Shown here piece by piece: positions 28,111 through 35,936 of a DNA stretch of 64,000 nt. Source of the stretch: Candidatus Homeothermus arabinoxylanisolvens (GTDB lineage: Bacteria > Bacteroidota > Bacteroidia > Bacteroidales > Muribaculaceae). Location: the NCBI GenBank assembly GCA_001689405.1, contig LUJO01000016.1, forward strand, positions 1 to 64,000. Direction: 5' to 3'. The position numbers were made by a program, and so were the translations under genes. Each line of letters starts with the position of its first letter. Positions within the stretch are counted from its first letter, which is position 1. The notes beneath the pieces are model-generated. The model worked only from the letters and a program-made list of their open reading frames with translations. It was not told the origin of the DNA and did no database searches.

Positions 28111-28572
28111 TTAATGGGTCTTGAAGGTTTCGGCTATCTGTTTCGCTACATTTTTCAGAGCGCCCCTCATATCGGCTTCATGACTTATTCCGAGACTTGA
28201 TGAAGCTCCGCGGCATGATGCTATGGGGCGTCCAGACAGATAATCGATGAAATTGACTGTTATTATTGTCTCCTCATCGGTTACGGTTACTCCGTATTTT
28301 ACTATCAGCAGCCTCTCCTGCTGTTGCGGCGACAACCCATTTATTCGCCAGTCGCTGATAAGTTTCAGTCCGGAACCTTCTACTGCGTCATACAACTGTA
28401 TTTCATACTGCATCAGCTCTGCCGGTATGTGATATGTGTCATTGTTTATTATGGCGGCATACTCGTACTTGTTCAAGTTTACATTGCTTGATACGACCGA
28501 CTTTGAAGTGGTGCACGATGACAGGAGGCATACTGCCCATATCATAATTATAAACAGTGAGCTCTTTTTCAT
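28111..28572 (-). CDS. Small lipoprotein, function unknown
   Basis: I chose the ATG at 28572 (153 residues), not the upstream ATG at 28707. From 28572 the protein begins MKKSSLFIIMIWAVCLLSSC, a clean signal peptide with a lipobox (Cys 20), and a -7 box at 28679-28686 places the upstream ATG too close to the transcript start. The mature part has GVTVTDEETIITVNFIDYLSGRPIAS near the C-terminal third, which looks like a two-strand beta unit, and ends in a helix (GALKNVAKQIAETF). It loosely recalls small outer-membrane-complex lipoproteins, but I do not assign a family. It is the first gene of the pair with 26557-28107. Confidence 0.7.
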   Translation of the reverse strand: MKKSSLFIIMIWAVCLLSSCTTSKSVVSSNVNLNKYEYAAIINNDTYHIPAELMQYEIQLYDAVEGSGLKLISDWRINGLSPQQQERLLIVKYGVTVTDEETIITVNFIDYLSGRPIASCRGASSSLGISHEADMRGALKNVAKQIAETFKTH

Positions 28573-28678
28573 ATGTTCTGGTTGAGATTTTTTTATGTGG
28601 TTTATTATTGTTGCAATGTCTTCGATATAGACCTCGATGCCCTTTTGTGCATTGAACCGTAAGTATCTAAGACGAAGC

Positions 28679-28686
28679 CAAAGATA
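28679..28686 (-). promoter_or_regulatory. -7 box (TATCTTTG) for the lipoprotein pair
   Basis: Matches TAnnTTTG, with TTG 18 nt upstream. It would give a leader of about 100 nt before the ATG at 28572. Confidence 0.55.
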
Positions 28687-28931
28687 CGAATAATATGCGA
28701 TAAACAATCTTTTCGACCTTAAAAATCGGACTGATGTAAAAATATGGAGGCGTCTGTAGTTTTATAGCCGGCATCTATGTCAATAGGTTTATGTCGACCT
28801 ATGACTGAAACCATGCTGAGTGCGGGGAAATGAGTTGACTGACAGATGCTTTATGTGCAATAATTCAGGATGCGCTTATATGCCGGTGTGATTTATTTAT
28901 TGTGGAGTGCAGTAATCTCGCAAATTCTGTC

Positions 28932-28939
28932 TATCTTTG
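28932..28939 (+). promoter_or_regulatory. -7 box (TATCTTTG) for the ferredoxin-thyA-folA operon
   Basis: Matches TAnnTTTG about 30 bp before the ATG at 28971. The transcribed leader contains CGATA/TATCG around an 8-nt loop. Confidence 0.5.
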
Positions 28940-28970
28940 ACGATACATTGGCATATCGTGACAATACCAT

Positions 28971-29927
28971 ATGGGCAGAAACCGGCTGAAAATAATACGC
29001 ATTGTAGTGTCGTCCGCGATTTTCGTGGCGGCGACTTTGCTGTGGATTGCTTACAGCGACATATTTCTGCGTCCGCTCGGGTGGATCAGTCGCATACAGG
29101 TGTTTCCGGCGGCTATGGTGCTTTCTATGGCTTCCCTTTTGTTCTGGCTGGCTGTCTCTTTTCTGTTTGGGCGGGTCTATTGTTCTTCGGTGTGCCCGCT
29201 CGGCACTTGGCTTGACGGAGTGGCGCATGCGGGTATGGCTTTAAGGAGAAAGCCATACCGCTATTCGCGTCCTTTTGATCTCCGGTCGTTTTTTCTGCTG
29301 GTGACTCTTTCATGCATTGCCGCCGGAATAGCCATAATACCGGTTGTCATAGAACCACATTGTATGTACAGCAAGTTTGTTGTATCGGTGCTCAAACCCG
29401 CGTGGGGGGCGGTGAACAACCTCATAGCCTATACCGGAGCCGTGACCGGATGGTGGGATGTATACTACGTAGGCATTGTAAGGGCATCTGTATTCGGTAT
29501 AATCATATCGGTGGTGACCATGCTGGCGGTGAGTATCCCGGCATGGTTTTTCGGCCGCACGTTCTGCAACACATTGTGCCCGGTGGGCACGATGCTCGGC
29601 TATGTCAGCCGATACGCCCTGTGTCGTATAGACATAGATACTGACCGTTGTACCAACTGCCGGCGGTGTGAGGAGGTATGCAAGGCATCGTGCATAGACC
29701 TCAATGACCATGTGGTTGACGGGTCGCGGTGCGTCAACTGCTTTAATTGCCTGTCGGTATGTAAGGACGATGCCATATTTTACCGGACATCGCGCAAGCG
29801 GCTGTCGTGGCCGTTGATGCAGCGGCTGTCGAGGGCCGATGCCGGGGGAGCCGCCGCGCCGACGGTGGGCGGTGTCGACAATCAAGTGAAAACAATAAAA
29901 CAAGAAGATAATGAAGCAATATCTTGA
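28971..29927 (+). CDS. NapH/CcoG-like membrane 4Fe-4S protein
   Basis: 318 residues. Several TM helices (about 8-30, 45-65, 100-125, 165-190) carry two CxxxCP loops (VYCSSVCPLGTW and FCNTLCPVGTML), typical of NapH/MauN-type quinol-oxidising proteins. A soluble C-terminal dicluster ferredoxin follows: CTNCRRCEEVCK and CVNCFNCLSVCK. It probably moves electrons between the quinone pool or a membrane partner and cytosolic acceptors. Its last 17 bp overlap the thyA start. No nap, rnf or cco genes are nearby, so the partner is unknown. Confidence 0.85.
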   Translation: MGRNRLKIIRIVVSSAIFVAATLLWIAYSDIFLRPLGWISRIQVFPAAMVLSMASLLFWLAVSFLFGRVYCSSVCPLGTWLDGVAHAGMALRRKPYRYSRPFDLRSFFLLVTLSCIAAGIAIIPVVIEPHCMYSKFVVSVLKPAWGAVNNLIAYTGAVTGWWDVYYVGIVRASVFGIIISVVTMLAVSIPAWFFGRTFCNTLCPVGTMLGYVSRYALCRIDIDTDRCTNCRRCEEVCKASCIDLNDHVVDGSRCVNCFNCLSVCKDDAIFYRTSRKRLSWPLMQRLSRADAGGAAAPTVGGVDNQVKTIKQEDNEAIS

Positions 29928-30705
29928 ACTGTTGCGCCATGTGCGTGAACATGGAGTTGACAAAGGCGACCGTACGGGCACCGGCACGAGAAGCGTGTTC
30001 GGCTACCAGATGCGGTTTAATCTTGAAGAGGGTTTCCCGCTGCTGACGACCAAGAAACTCCATCTTAAATCCATAATATACGAGCTGTTGTGGTTTCTGA
30101 AGGGCGACACCAATGTCCATTACCTGCAGGAGCACGGAGTAAGGATATGGAACGAATGGGCCGACCCCGACGGCTCGCTCGGTCACATATACGGCTACCA
30201 ATGGCGTTCATGGCCCGATTATAACGGAGGTCATATAGACCAGATAGCTGAAGCGGTCGATACGATAAAGAACAACCCCGACTCACGGCGCATAATAGTA
30301 AATGCATGGAATGTGGCCGATCTGCCCAACATGAATCTGCCGCCATGTCATGCGTTCTTTCAGTTTTATGTGGCCGACGGACGTCTCAGTCTTCAGTTGT
30401 ACCAGCGCTCGGCCGACATATTTCTCGGTGTGCCGTTCAACATAGCGTCCTATGCCTTGTTGTTGATGATGATGGCGCAGGTGACCGGTCTGAAAGCCGG
30501 TGACTTCGTGCATACTCTCGGCGATGCCCACATATACAGCAATCACTTCGAGCAGGTCGACACCCAGCTTGCGCGTGAGCCGCGCCCACTGCCTGTGATG
30601 AAGATCAATCCCGATGTCAAGTCGATATTTGACTTCAAGTATGAAGACTTCACGCTTGAAGGGTATGACCCGCATCCTCACATTAAAGCCACGGTAGCCG
30701 TATGA
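29911..30705 (+). CDS. thyA: Thymidylate synthase
   Basis: 264 residues, the same length as E. coli ThyA. It methylates dUMP to dTMP with methylene-tetrahydrofolate and releases dihydrofolate. The active-site Cys is in LPPCHAFFQFYV; RTGTGTRSVFG, LLWFLKGDTNVHYL, QLYQRSADIFLGVPFNIASYA and LGDAHIYSNH are family blocks. The ATG at 29911 lies inside the ferredoxin gene end, and the stop overlaps folA by 4 bp (ATGA). This links dTMP synthesis to dihydrofolate recycling. Confidence 0.97.
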   Translation: MKQYLELLRHVREHGVDKGDRTGTGTRSVFGYQMRFNLEEGFPLLTTKKLHLKSIIYELLWFLKGDTNVHYLQEHGVRIWNEWADPDGSLGHIYGYQWRSWPDYNGGHIDQIAEAVDTIKNNPDSRRIIVNAWNVADLPNMNLPPCHAFFQFYVADGRLSLQLYQRSADIFLGVPFNIASYALLLMMMAQVTGLKAGDFVHTLGDAHIYSNHFEQVDTQLAREPRPLPVMKINPDVKSIFDFKYEDFTLEGYDPHPHIKATVAV

Positions 30706-31211
30706 TGACAGGACGTCCCGATATTATATCGATAATTGTGGCCTGTGCGGCCGGCGGCGCCATAGGGCGACGCGGCGACCTGCTGTTTCACATCAGCGAT
30801 GACTTGAAGCGCTTCAAACGTCTGACTATGGGCAAGCCGGTGATAATGGGCCGTAAGACTTTTGAATCCTCTCCTAACGGCGCCCTGCCCGGCAGACGCA
30901 ATATTGTCATAACACGACAGAAGTCGTATGCGGCTCCGGGTATAGAGACTGCGCCGTCGCTTGATGCGGCGCTGTCCATGTGCGGCGGTGCCGAGGATGC
31001 TTTTGTGATAGGCGGAGGCGAAATATACCGTCAGGCAATGCCCTTGGCCGACCGGTTGTATCTTACCGAAATAGATGCCGATGTGCCTGATGCCGATACG
31101 TTTATGCCTGATATAGACATGAAAGAATGGGCCGTCATCGAAACTTCCGATCCGATGACCGACCCACGTAAAGGTGTGACATACCGTTTTATCGATATGG
31201 CCCGGCGTTAA
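30702..31211 (+). CDS. folA: Dihydrofolate reductase
   Basis: 169 residues (E. coli 159). It reduces dihydrofolate, the thyA product, with NADPH. Recognisable parts: ISIIVACAAGGAIGRRGDLLFHI, where IGRRGDL takes the place of the usual 'IGxxNxLPW' Met20-loop segment; MGRKTFES; and VIGGGEIYRQAM (NADPH-binding Gly pair). The canonical LPW is replaced by LLF, so the loop beside the substrate differs from the textbook sequence. It is translationally coupled to thyA (ATGA overlap). Confidence 0.93.
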   Translation: MMTGRPDIISIIVACAAGGAIGRRGDLLFHISDDLKRFKRLTMGKPVIMGRKTFESSPNGALPGRRNIVITRQKSYAAPGIETAPSLDAALSMCGGAEDAFVIGGGEIYRQAMPLADRLYLTEIDADVPDADTFMPDIDMKEWAVIETSDPMTDPRKGVTYRFIDMARR

Positions 31212-31217
31212 CGGCAT

Positions 31218-32108
31218 TTATTCTATGTAGCCGAATGAACGCAACTTGTTTTCGCGGTTGCGCCAGTCTTTCTCGACCTTGACAAAAAGTTCGAGGTATA
31301 CTCTTTTGTCAAAGAATTTCTCGATGTCCTTGCGTGCTTCGGTGCCGATTTTCTTGAGCATCGAGCCGCCTTTGCCTATGATGATGCCCTTCTGAGAGTC
31401 GCGTTCGACATATATGACTGTCATTATATGTATGCTGTCCTCTTTTTCGTCAAACTTCTCTACGACAACCTCTACCGAGTATGGCACCTCCTTGTCGAGG
31501 TTCAGCAGCAGTTTTTCTCTTATTATCTCGGTGACGAAGAAGCGTGCCGGCTTGTCGGTCAGGGCGTCTTTGCCGAAATAAGGCGGTGCTACGGGAAGCA
31601 GCTCCACTATGCGGTGCATAAGTGTGTCGACATTGAAGCCGAGTTTTGCCGACGTGGGGTATACTTCGGCATTGGGCAGAAGCTCTTTCCATCGTGCCAC
31701 TATCGCCTCAAGCTCCTCATTGCCTTTGAGCAGGTCTATCTTATTGATGACGAGCAGTACGGGCACGGTCTCCTTGGCTACTTTGGCAAGGAAATCGGCG
31801 TTTTTGGTCGGATCCTCCACCACGTCGGTCACATATAACAGTACGTCGGCATCGGTGAGCGCGCCTTCCGAGAATTCCCTCATGGCTTCCTGCATCTTGT
31901 AGTTGGGCTTCAGGACTCCCGGGGTGTCGGAGAACACTATCTGGTAGTCGTCTGTATTCACTATGCCCGTTATGCGGTGACGTGTCGTCTGAGCCTTTGA
32001 TGTTATGATGCTTATGCGTTCGCCCACGAGATCATTCATGAGTGTTGACTTTCCTACGTTGGGGTTGCCTACTATGTTGACAAATCCCGATTTATGGTTT
32101 TCGTTCAT
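31218..32108 (-). CDS. era: GTPase Era, 30S ribosome maturation factor
   Basis: 296 residues from the ATG at 32108 (E. coli Era 301). I reject the longer frame from 32180, because its extra 24 residues are hydrophobic non-family sequence lying in the leader. G1 GNPNVGKST, G2 TTRHRITGI, G3 DTPGV, G4 NKID and G5 TSAKLG are intact, followed by the KH domain (IREKLLLNLDKEVPYS and IIIGKGGSMLKKIG). It binds the 3' end of 16S rRNA during 30S assembly. It is convergent with folA (6-bp gap). Upstream lie a leader-peptide frame and a terminator-like hairpin. Confidence 0.96.
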   Translation of the reverse strand: MNENHKSGFVNIVGNPNVGKSTLMNDLVGERISIITSKAQTTRHRITGIVNTDDYQIVFSDTPGVLKPNYKMQEAMREFSEGALTDADVLLYVTDVVEDPTKNADFLAKVAKETVPVLLVINKIDLLKGNEELEAIVARWKELLPNAEVYPTSAKLGFNVDTLMHRIVELLPVAPPYFGKDALTDKPARFFVTEIIREKLLLNLDKEVPYSVEVVVEKFDEKEDSIHIMTVIYVERDSQKGIIIGKGGSMLKKIGTEARKDIEKFFDKRVYLELFVKVEKDWRNRENKLRSFGYIE

Positions 32109-32180
32109 CTGCTTGAATTTTTGGTTAATGGTTATATTTATGGTTATAACAAAAATCGGGCCGAAAATGTCGCATGACAT

Positions 32181-32217
32181 AAAAATTACAAAGGGCGGGT
32201 CTCACGACTCACCCTTT
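32181..32217 (-). terminator. Terminator-like hairpin in the era leader (attenuator candidate)
   Basis: On the minus strand AAAGGGTGAGT (32217-32207) pairs with ACCCGCCCTTT (32200-32190) with one mismatch and one wobble, followed by GTAATTTTTA. The stem overlaps the last codons of the leader frame 32202-32243, and era starts 73 bp further on. Confidence 0.6.
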
Positions 32218-32243
32218 ATAATTAACCTTAAATCTAATACCAT
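32202..32243 (-). CDS. 13-residue leader-peptide candidate upstream of era
   Basis: ATG at 32243, peptide MVLDLRLIIKGES, TGA at 32204-32202. It starts about 15 nt after a TATATTTG -7 box, so it would be the first thing translated. Its final codons form the 5' arm of the terminator-like hairpin, the geometry of a translation-coupled attenuator. Leu and Ile are frequent (5 of 13), but no single-codon run is obvious. Confidence 0.45.
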   Translation of the reverse strand: MVLDLRLIIKGES

Positions 32244-32256
32244 GAAAAACACAGTG

Positions 32257-32264
32257 CAAATATA
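32257..32264 (-). promoter_or_regulatory. -7 box (TATATTTG) for the era leader transcript
   Basis: Matches TAnnTTTG, 13 bp before the leader ATG. There is no clear -33 TTTG. Confidence 0.5.
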
Positions 32265-32390
32265 GTAATTATACCTTTAGAACATTTTGCCTGTTAAATG
32301 GTTCGGCGATACTTAAGTTTTAACTTTCATTAACTATTGTGTACGCGTTTTCTAAGTAACTTAGCAATATGAAAATTAAAACCGGTTATC

Positions 32391-33101
32391 ATGAGAATTA
32401 AAATTCTGGTCGTTGACGACGAAGAGTCGATTTGCGACATCCTAAAGTACAATCTTGAACTTGACGGTTATGAAGTGGACTACGCCCTGTCGGGCGAAGA
32501 GGCCCTTACCATGGACCTGTCAAGCTACTCTCTGTTCATCCTCGATATAATGATGGACAAGATAAGCGGATTTGATTTCGCTAAACGATTGAAAAACAAC
32601 ATATCCACGGAAAATACGCCTGTCATATTCTGTTCGGCGCTCGATGATGCCGACGATACCGTCATGGGACTTAATCTCGGCGGCGACGACTACATAACCA
32701 AACCGTTTGTGATAAGCGAGGTGCTTGCGAGGGTGCGTGCCGTGTTGCGCCGCAGCCATGTGTCGCAGCAATATGCCTACAACATATCGAAAGGCATACA
32801 GGAGCCGGATATAAACTTCAAGACTCTCAGGATAGACCGTAACGAGAAAGCCTGTTATCTTAACGGCGAGCCGGTTACACTTACCAAGACCGAGTTCGAG
32901 ATACTGCTGTTTTTCCTGACTCACCGCAACCGCATATACTCGCGTGAGGAGATAATACGTGAAGTATGGCCCGAGGATGTCATCGTGTCCAATCGTACTA
33001 TCGATACCAATATCACGCGTCTACGCAAGAAAATAGATCCGTACGGCAACAATATTATCACTCGATTGGGCTTCGGATATGGATTTAAGGAGACCAATTA
33101 A
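32391..33101 (+). CDS. OmpR-family response regulator
   Basis: 236 residues. Receiver domain 1-120 with the acidic pair D9/D10, phospho-acceptor D52 (FILDIMMDKISGFD) and the conserved Lys in TKPF near 105; OmpR/PhoB winged-helix DNA-binding domain about 140-235 (LTKTEFEILLFFLTHRNRIYSREEII, then NRTIDTNITRLRKKI). Resembles the RprY-type regulators of Bacteroides, but I cannot prove orthology. Its 3' end overlaps the histidine-kinase start by 23 bp, so the pair is translationally coupled. Confidence 0.95.
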   Translation: MRIKILVVDDEESICDILKYNLELDGYEVDYALSGEEALTMDLSSYSLFILDIMMDKISGFDFAKRLKNNISTENTPVIFCSALDDADDTVMGLNLGGDDYITKPFVISEVLARVRAVLRRSHVSQQYAYNISKGIQEPDINFKTLRIDRNEKACYLNGEPVTLTKTEFEILLFFLTHRNRIYSREEIIREVWPEDVIVSNRTIDTNITRLRKKIDPYGNNIITRLGFGYGFKETN

Positions 33102-34557
33102 GTATCAGTGGCGGTTGTTTCTGCCATTGGTCATACTCTTGTGGACGCTTATAGCCACTCTTGCCATATATACATACAACAGCGAGAAAGAGTTTCGTAC
33201 CAAGCATCTTAACGAGGACCTGCGTCTGATCAACTCCCGCGTCATAAACGCATACGAAAATGACATGGAGCTGAAGCCGTTCATGAACTTCATATCGCAG
33301 TATTATGAGAAATCGGAGTTCAACGGCATAAGGATGTCGGTCTATCAGGAGGACGGCACGCTGCTCTATTGCATAGGTACTCCTATACCGACTCAGATTG
33401 ACGGCGAGTACACTCCGGAGTTTGCCAAAATGCTTGACAAAGGTTACGGAACCTCATTTCGCCGAAGCAGTGTCGAAGACAATAATCCGTATTACTTTTT
33501 CGGAGTGCGTAAAAGTGCCGATGACAAGATATTTGTCCTTACGGCGATGCCTTATACCGAGACTCTTGCCAAGGCCATGGCTGTCGACAAGGGCATATGG
33601 CTTGTGTTTATACCGGTTGCGCTTATAGTGACTCTGTTCGCATATCTGTCAACACGTTATCTGGGTAAGAATGTGGCCCTCCTTCACTCCTTTGCGTCAA
33701 AGGCGGCGGCAGGGGTCGACCTTACCGATGACGAGCAGTCGTTTCCCCACGATGAACTGGGCGATATATCGCGCAAGATTGTGTCTTTGTATAAAGACAA
33801 GACCGAGGCTATCGAGCGTTCGGAGCGCGAGCACCGTATAGCCCTGAAGGCAAACGAAGAGAAGATGCGTATCACAAAGCAGCTCGCCAATAATATCAAC
33901 CACGAGCTGAAAACTCCGGTAGGCGTGATAAAAGGATATCTTGACACACTGGCCGATCATCCCGAGATGGACGATGCTTCGCGTGAGCGTTTTATCGAGA
34001 AGGCTCAGGGCCACATGAGCCGCCTGTGCAACATGCTCAACGATCTCTCTTCCATAACCCGCCTTGAAGAGGGCGGAGCGGGAGTCATGAAGGAGCGTGT
34101 GGACTTCTATGACCTGCTGTCGAATGTGTCGGCCGAGATTGAGAGCATAAAGCTCAATAACGGTGTCAAGTTTGAGTTTGATGTGCCTATGGACTGTTAT
34201 GTGCTCGGTAACTACAATCTGCTGTACGGTATGGTGGTCAATCTTATCAGAAACGCCGACTTCCACTCCAAAGGCACTATGTGTGCCATAAAGTTGATTG
34301 ACGGCAATTCGCGTGAATACAGATTCTCGTTCTATGACGACGGCACGGGAGTGGGCGAGGAGCATATACCCCACCTGTTTGACCGGTTCTATCGTATTGA
34401 CAAGGGTCGTTCACGTAAGGTGGGCGGTACCGGACTGGGCTTGCCTATTGTAAAAAATACGGTGCTTGTCATGGGCGGTACCATAAAGGTGCGCAACCGT
34501 CAGCCCCACGGCCTTGAGTTTGTGTTCTCTCTGCCCAAGTGGGTGGCTAAGTCCTGA
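33079..34557 (+). CDS. Membrane sensor histidine kinase
   Basis: 492 residues. TM1 about 13-32, a periplasmic sensor domain of about 140 residues (33-172), TM2 about 173-192, a HAMP-like linker, then the HisKA box NNINHELKTPVGV with phospho-acceptor H275. The HATPase domain carries N-box LVNLIRNADFHS, G1 FYDDGTGVGEEH, F-box LFDRFYRI and G2 GGTGLGLPIV. Partner of the response regulator just upstream. The signal is unknown. The start inside the regulator gene (MDLRRPIKYQWR) is the only one giving TM1 intact. Confidence 0.94.
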   Translation: MDLRRPIKYQWRLFLPLVILLWTLIATLAIYTYNSEKEFRTKHLNEDLRLINSRVINAYENDMELKPFMNFISQYYEKSEFNGIRMSVYQEDGTLLYCIGTPIPTQIDGEYTPEFAKMLDKGYGTSFRRSSVEDNNPYYFFGVRKSADDKIFVLTAMPYTETLAKAMAVDKGIWLVFIPVALIVTLFAYLSTRYLGKNVALLHSFASKAAAGVDLTDDEQSFPHDELGDISRKIVSLYKDKTEAIERSEREHRIALKANEEKMRITKQLANNINHELKTPVGVIKGYLDTLADHPEMDDASRERFIEKAQGHMSRLCNMLNDLSSITRLEEGGAGVMKERVDFYDLLSNVSAEIESIKLNNGVKFEFDVPMDCYVLGNYNLLYGMVVNLIRNADFHSKGTMCAIKLIDGNSREYRFSFYDDGTGVGEEHIPHLFDRFYRIDKGRSRKVGGTGLGLPIVKNTVLVMGGTIKVRNRQPHGLEFVFSLPKWVAKS

Positions 34558-34567
34558 CAAGCCGACA

Positions 34568-35221
34568 TCAGTCTTTTATTCCATATGCAAGGTCGCCTGC
34601 ATCGCCAAGTCCGGGCACTATGTAGCTGTGTGAGTTTATTTCCGGATCTATGGCTCCTACCCATATTGTTGTCTTGTCATCGGGGAACGTGGCTTTGATA
34701 TAGTCGATGGCGGTCTGTGACGCTATTACCGATGCTATGTGTATTTTGGCAGGGGTGCCTTTGGTCAGCAGGGCGCGGTAGCTCAGCTCCATTGACGCAC
34801 CGGTGGCGAGCATCGGGTCGACGAGTATAAGTGTTTTTCCGTCAAGACGCGGCGAGGCTATGTATTCTATGAACACGTCGAAACTTTCTTTCTCCTTGTA
34901 CTTGCGGTAAGCCGACACGAATGCGTTCTCGCTTTTGTCGAGGGTGTTGAGAAATCCGAGATGAAACGGTATGCCGGCGCGGAATATAGTGCCGAGCACA
35001 ATGCCGTCGGCTACGACTTCACATTCTGCCGGAGCCAGAGGTGTCATTATCTCTACTTTTTTGTAGTCAAATGTGCGGCTTATCTCGTAGGCCATGAGTT
35101 CGCCTATGCGTTCGAGGTTGCGGCGGAAGCGCAGCATGTCGTGCTGTATGTCGACATTTCGCAGCTCCATCATATATTGGTTGATAATCGAGCGGTGCTC
35201 GTCAAAGTTTATAACGTCCAT
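34568..35221 (-). CDS. upp: Uracil phosphoribosyltransferase
   Basis: 217 residues (E. coli 208). It salvages uracil to UMP with PRPP. The PRPP-binding loop ILVDPMLATGASM and the uracil-binding C-terminal region (VGAIDPEINSHSYIVPGLGDAGDLAYG) are clear. It is convergent with the histidine kinase (10-bp gap) and 19 bp downstream of the HAD phosphatase gene on the same strand, so it is likely co-transcribed with it. Confidence 0.95.
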   Translation of the reverse strand: MDVINFDEHRSIINQYMMELRNVDIQHDMLRFRRNLERIGELMAYEISRTFDYKKVEIMTPLAPAECEVVADGIVLGTIFRAGIPFHLGFLNTLDKSENAFVSAYRKYKEKESFDVFIEYIASPRLDGKTLILVDPMLATGASMELSYRALLTKGTPAKIHIASVIASQTAIDYIKATFPDDKTTIWVGAIDPEINSHSYIVPGLGDAGDLAYGIKD

Positions 35222-35240
35222 GATATCGTTGTTTTCAGAT

Positions 35241-35855
35241 TTACAGAGTTTGTTCTATGAGATTGTAGTATTCGGTTCCGGACGGTACATGCAACGTGCC
35301 GAATCCGAGCCGTGAGGCCGCTTCTATATTGGACTGCGAGTCGTCAAGAAATATTGTCTCTTCCGGAGCTATGCCGAAGCGCTCGGTCACGATCCGGAAT
35401 ATGCGCGGGTCCGGTTTGCAGCATCCGGCTTCATATGACGTTACGATGCCGTCGAAGTAGTCGTTGACGGTGAGGCCTTCCTGCTTAAAAGCCTTGACTA
35501 TGTCGCGGTCCCACATGATGGAGTTTGTATTGGACAACATGTATATGCGGTACTTGCGGCGCAACTCACGCAGCTTCTCAAGCCGTGGGCGCGGTATACC
35601 TGTGAGAAATGCGTTGAGCGCGCAGTCGATATCCTCGTCTGTGACCTGACCGGGTATATGGAGCCGTACTTCATCGCGAAATTCCTTTTCGCCGATTTGC
35701 CCGGCTTCCAGAGCGGCAAAAGGACCCTTTTGCCCGTAATCGCCGAGAAATTCACCTATGTCGGACATGCCGAGAGCGCGGAATGCCTTCTCGCAGTTTT
35801 CGCGGCGTATATCCATGATGACGCCGCCAAGATCAAACAGCAGATTTTTTATCAT
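35241..35855 (-). CDS. HAD-superfamily phosphatase (subfamily IA, YihX/epoxide-hydrolase-N type)
   Basis: 204 residues. Motif I LLFDLGGVIMDI has the nucleophilic Asp followed by Gly instead of the second Asp, as in the FDLGGV subgroup. Motif II (MLSNTNS), motif III Lys in CCKPDPRIF and motif IV FLDDSQSNIEAA are present. The four-helix cap lies between motifs I and II. The substrate is unknown, a small phosphorylated metabolite by family. It is upstream of upp. A TAAGTTTG box lies 4 nt before the ATG, so the mRNA may be leaderless. Confidence 0.9.
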   Translation of the reverse strand: MIKNLLFDLGGVIMDIRRENCEKAFRALGMSDIGEFLGDYGQKGPFAALEAGQIGEKEFRDEVRLHIPGQVTDEDIDCALNAFLTGIPRPRLEKLRELRRKYRIYMLSNTNSIMWDRDIVKAFKQEGLTVNDYFDGIVTSYEAGCCKPDPRIFRIVTERFGIAPEETIFLDDSQSNIEAASRLGFGTLHVPSGTEYYNLIEQTL

Positions 35856-35859
35856 AAGG

Positions 35860-35867
35860 CAAACTTA
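35860..35867 (-). promoter_or_regulatory. -7-like box (TAAGTTTG) abutting the HAD gene start
   Basis: Four nt (CCTT) separate the box from the ATG at 35855, the same spacing as at the MsbA-like gene. It sits beside the terminator of the upstream PpiD-like gene. Confidence 0.4.
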
Positions 35868-35880
35868 CGAAAAATATTGC

Positions 35881-35912
35881 AAAAAAACGGGAATCGCTTG
35901 CGCAATTCCCGT
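35881..35912 (-). terminator. Intrinsic terminator of the PpiD-like gene
   Basis: AACGGGAAT (35885-35893) pairs with ATTCCCGTT (35904-35912); on the minus strand the stem is followed by a T run (35886-35881). T-rich sequence also flanks the other side (TTTTG), so it may act both ways. Confidence 0.85.
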
Positions 35913-35936
35913 TTTGTATGATGACTTGATTGGAAA

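Larger units (their letters stand above)
28573..28970. other. Divergent spacer between the lipoprotein pair and the ferredoxin-thyA-folA operon
   Basis: Holds the two divergent -7 boxes (28679-28686 minus, 28932-28939 plus) and an AT-rich middle. No gene, tRNA or clear hairpin is seen. Confidence 0.6.

Noticed and set aside
28573..28707. N-terminal extension of the small lipoprotein
   Set aside because: It would bury the signal peptide, and it starts close to the -7 box; the internal ATG gives a proper lipobox.
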